The notes beneath the pieces were generated by a model. That model saw only the letters and a program-made list of their open reading frames with translations, was not told the DNA's origin and did no database searches. From positions 1-7,482 of the forward strand of contig CAJGCI010000089.1 of assembly GCA_904501855.1 (NCBI GenBank): a stretch of 7,482 bases of DNA, in the 5' to 3' direction. The stretch's first letter is position 1; each line of letters starts with the position of its first letter. Shown one piece after another: positions 6,011 through 7,482 of the stretch. The translations under genes were made by a program, and so were the position numbers. Source of the DNA: Oscillospiraceae bacterium (GTDB taxonomy: Bacteria > Bacillota > Clostridia > Oscillospirales > Oscillospiraceae).

Positions 6011-6549
6011 TTCATTTCCTCCTCTCTCTCACGTGCGGCCTCGGCGGCCTCTTCGATCTGTACTTCCTCTTCCGTCAGGACCTGATCGGCGGGAGTGCGG
6101 ATCTCTTTCATGGTGATCTGCGCAAAGCGGATGGTCATAAAGATGGCTCCGAAGGGTACGAAGCAGCCGTAGATCCATTCCGGCCACTGCATGGCAGCGG
6201 TGACCTGACCCAGGATGTACTCGCTGCGGACCATCAGGATGCCGTATACCAGAACGGCAGCGGAGAAGACGGTGGCGAGTCCGTATCCGAAGATCAGAAG
6301 GGCACGGCGGGCTTTGGGGCTGACGCGGTCGGTGACGATGGACAGTCCCAGGTGTGCCTGCCGCTTGGCGGCGATGGCGGTACCCATCATGCTCAGGAGC
6401 ACGAACAGGTTGGTGGTGATCTCCTCGGAGAACGAGAAGGATGCGTGCAGCACGTACCGGGAGAACACATTGGCGAATACCAGTGCCGTCATGACGACAA
6501 GACAGCATATGCACAGATATTCTTCGATCTTATCCAATATTTTCATCAT
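6007..6549 (-). CDS. dctQ: TRAP transporter small membrane subunit (DctQ family)
   Basis: This 180-residue protein has the four hydrophobic segments expected of DctQ, at about 11-30, 45-60, 83-106 and 126-142. FANVFSRYVL (25-34), SFSEEITTNLFVLLSMMGTAIAAKRQAHL (39-67, the usual gap around helix 2) and the WPEWIY approach to helix 4 fit the family. DctQ pairs with DctM in the membrane and is needed for its function. After helix 4 comes an acidic tail: 10 of the last 21 residues (160-180) are Glu, longer than strictly needed for the fold. The annotated start has a second ATG directly after it (6546); AGGAGG is only 4 bases from the first ATG but 7 from the second, so translation may really start at 6546. 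It lies 12 bases after the binding-protein gene and overlaps dctM by four bases. Confidence 0.93.
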   Translation of the reverse strand: MMKILDKIEEYLCICCLVVMTALVFANVFSRYVLHASFSFSEEITTNLFVLLSMMGTAIAAKRQAHLGLSIVTDRVSPKARRALLIFGYGLATVFSAAVLVYGILMVRSEYILGQVTAAMQWPEWIYGCFVPFGAIFMTIRFAQITMKEIRTPADQVLTEEEVQIEEAAEAAREREEEMK

Positions 6550-6553
6550 TCGT

Positions 6554-6559
6554 CCTCCT
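6554..6559 (-). promoter_or_regulatory. RBS of dctQ with ambiguous start
   Basis: AGGAGG (6559-6554) precedes tandem ATG codons at 6549 and 6546. Spacing is 4 bases to the first and 7 to the second; the second is closer to optimum. The choice changes the protein by one methionine. Confidence 0.65.
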
Positions 6560-6561
6560 TC

Positions 6562-7482
6562 TTATTTGATTCCGAATGCATCACAGGCATGCTTGCCGAA
6601 CTTCTCGATCATTTCGGCCTTCCAGTCTGCGATGGCGGCATTGAAGACTTCTTTCTGCTCATCGGTGAGATAGGTGATGGTCATTCCCTGCTCCTTGAAC
6701 TCGGCAAGGAGTTCCTCTTCCTCTGCCTCCAGTGCGTCACGGCCCCAGTTGCAGGCCTCCACGGCGCATTCGGTAAGAAGCTTCTGGGTCTTTTCTTCCA
6801 GGTTGTTCCATACCAGGGTATTGGCGATGAACAGGTCGTTTTCGTAGGAATAGTTCCACATGGTGAGATAATCCTGGATCTCGGCCATCTTGGCGGTAGA
6901 GGTAACGGACACGCCGTTTTCCTGACCGTCGATGGTGCCCTGCTGGATGGCGGTGAACACTTCGCTCCAGCTCATGGACGTGGGATCGGCTCCCAGTGCG
7001 TTGAAGAAGCCCATGTAGACTTCACTGCCCGGAACGCGGATCTTCAGGTTCTTCAGGTCCGAGGGATCGTCCACCACCGTCTTGGAGTTGGTGATCTGAC
7101 GGAATCCGTTGTGGAACGAGCCCAGATAGGTGATGCCCTTCTTCTCCAGGCGTTCGGCATAGTACTTCCAGCCGGTCTCATCGATGACCTTGCGGGCATC
7201 CGCGTAGCTGTCAAAGCTCCAGGGGATGGTGGCTACGGGAAGCTGGCTGTCGATGACGGCCAGTGTGCAGGTGGCGTATGCGGCCAGATCCACAGAACCC
7301 TGTGCGATCATTTCAATGCCCTTGGTGGCATTGCCGCCGGCCAGCTGATCGTTGGGGAACACGTCCACGGTGACGTTGCCGCCGGACTTCTCTTCCACCA
7401 TGTCGGCGAAATAACGGGCCACGCGGCTGTCGATCTGCGTGTCCGTTCCGTTGACGGCCATGACCAGGTCGATCTTCTGATA
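6562..7482 (-). CDS. dctP: TRAP transporter solute-binding protein, DctP family (5' partial)
   Basis: The frame is open to the right edge, giving 306 residues that lack the signal peptide and the first strand; family members are usually 330-350 residues. It would capture the substrate outside the cytoplasmic membrane and hand it to DctQM. Hallmarks are ARYFADMVEEKSGG with VFPNDQLAGGN near the start, LKIRVPGS (the Arg, visible residue 149, is the family's usual ligand-carboxylate contact), GADPTSMSWSEVFTAIQQG followed by IDGQEN (to about residue 179), and a mixed helical C-terminus. The conserved Arg suggests a ligand with a carboxylate, so a sugar acid is more likely than a neutral sugar, though some TRAP proteins bind other compounds. 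The ATG at 7461 is internal, since coding-quality residues (YQKIDLV) continue before it. It is the first visible gene of the operon, 12 bases before dctQ. Confidence 0.93.
   Translation of the reverse strand, partial: YQKIDLVMAVNGTDTQIDSRVARYFADMVEEKSGGNVTVDVFPNDQLAGGNATKGIEMIAQGSVDLAAYATCTLAVIDSQLPVATIPWSFDSYADARKVIDETGWKYYAERLEKKGITYLGSFHNGFRQITNSKTVVDDPSDLKNLKIRVPGSEVYMGFFNALGADPTSMSWSEVFTAIQQGTIDGQENGVSVTSTAKMAEIQDYLTMWNYSYENDLFIANTLVWNNLEEKTQKLLTECAVEACNWGRDALEAEEEELLAEFKEQGMTITYLTDEQKEVFNAAIADWKAEMIEKFGKHACDAFGIK

Noticed and set aside
4925..6085. Long plus-strand open frame (386 codons) opposite dctM
   Set aside because: It is antisense to a textbook DctM gene; its translation is rich in Gly, Asp, His and Gln with no domain-like pattern, as expected from the complement of GC-biased codons, and it has no plausible ribosome site.

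Overview
The window looks like a chromosomal stretch of an anaerobic Clostridia-type Firmicute, plausibly Lachnospiraceae or a relative. The reasons are strong AGGAGG-type ribosome binding sites before nearly every gene, a two-gene (split) transketolase, and a pyrophosphate-type phosphofructokinase of the short bacterial class. The DNA is GC-rich by eye with GC-rich third codon positions, which is why long antisense open frames shadow several genes. The genus assignment is inference; no rRNA or other phylogenetic marker is present.

Every real gene lies on the minus strand, so the window reads from high to low coordinates. Seven genes form one tight apparent operon (7482 to 589) with gaps of 12, -4, 25, 13, 19 and 25 bases: a TRAP solute-binding protein (5' end cut by the window edge), the TRAP small membrane subunit DctQ, the TRAP large membrane subunit DctM, transketolase N-terminal subunit, transketolase C-terminal subunit, a Gfo/Idh/MocA-family oxidoreductase, and a PPi-type phosphofructokinase. 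The likely logic is uptake of a sugar acid or sugar-like compound by the TRAP system, oxidation or reduction by the oxidoreductase, C2-unit transfer by the transketolase, and phosphorylation into lower glycolysis (or sedoheptulose 1,7-bisphosphate formation) by the phosphofructokinase. The substrate cannot be read from the sequence. No sugar kinase, isomerase, aldolase or transaldolase is visible; the operon's 5' end and its promoter lie beyond the right edge.

A 238-base intergenic region (351-588) follows. It holds a hairpin with a GAAA loop as read on the minus strand, a very stable 10-bp hairpin closed by a cUUCGg tetraloop that probably ends the operon transcript, and a good sigma-70-type promoter (TTGATT-17-TAAAAT) for the next gene. 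That gene (350 to the left edge) is the start of an exported or membrane-anchored sensor with two-component-regulator-propeller repeats, truncated by the window; it may or may not regulate the operon.
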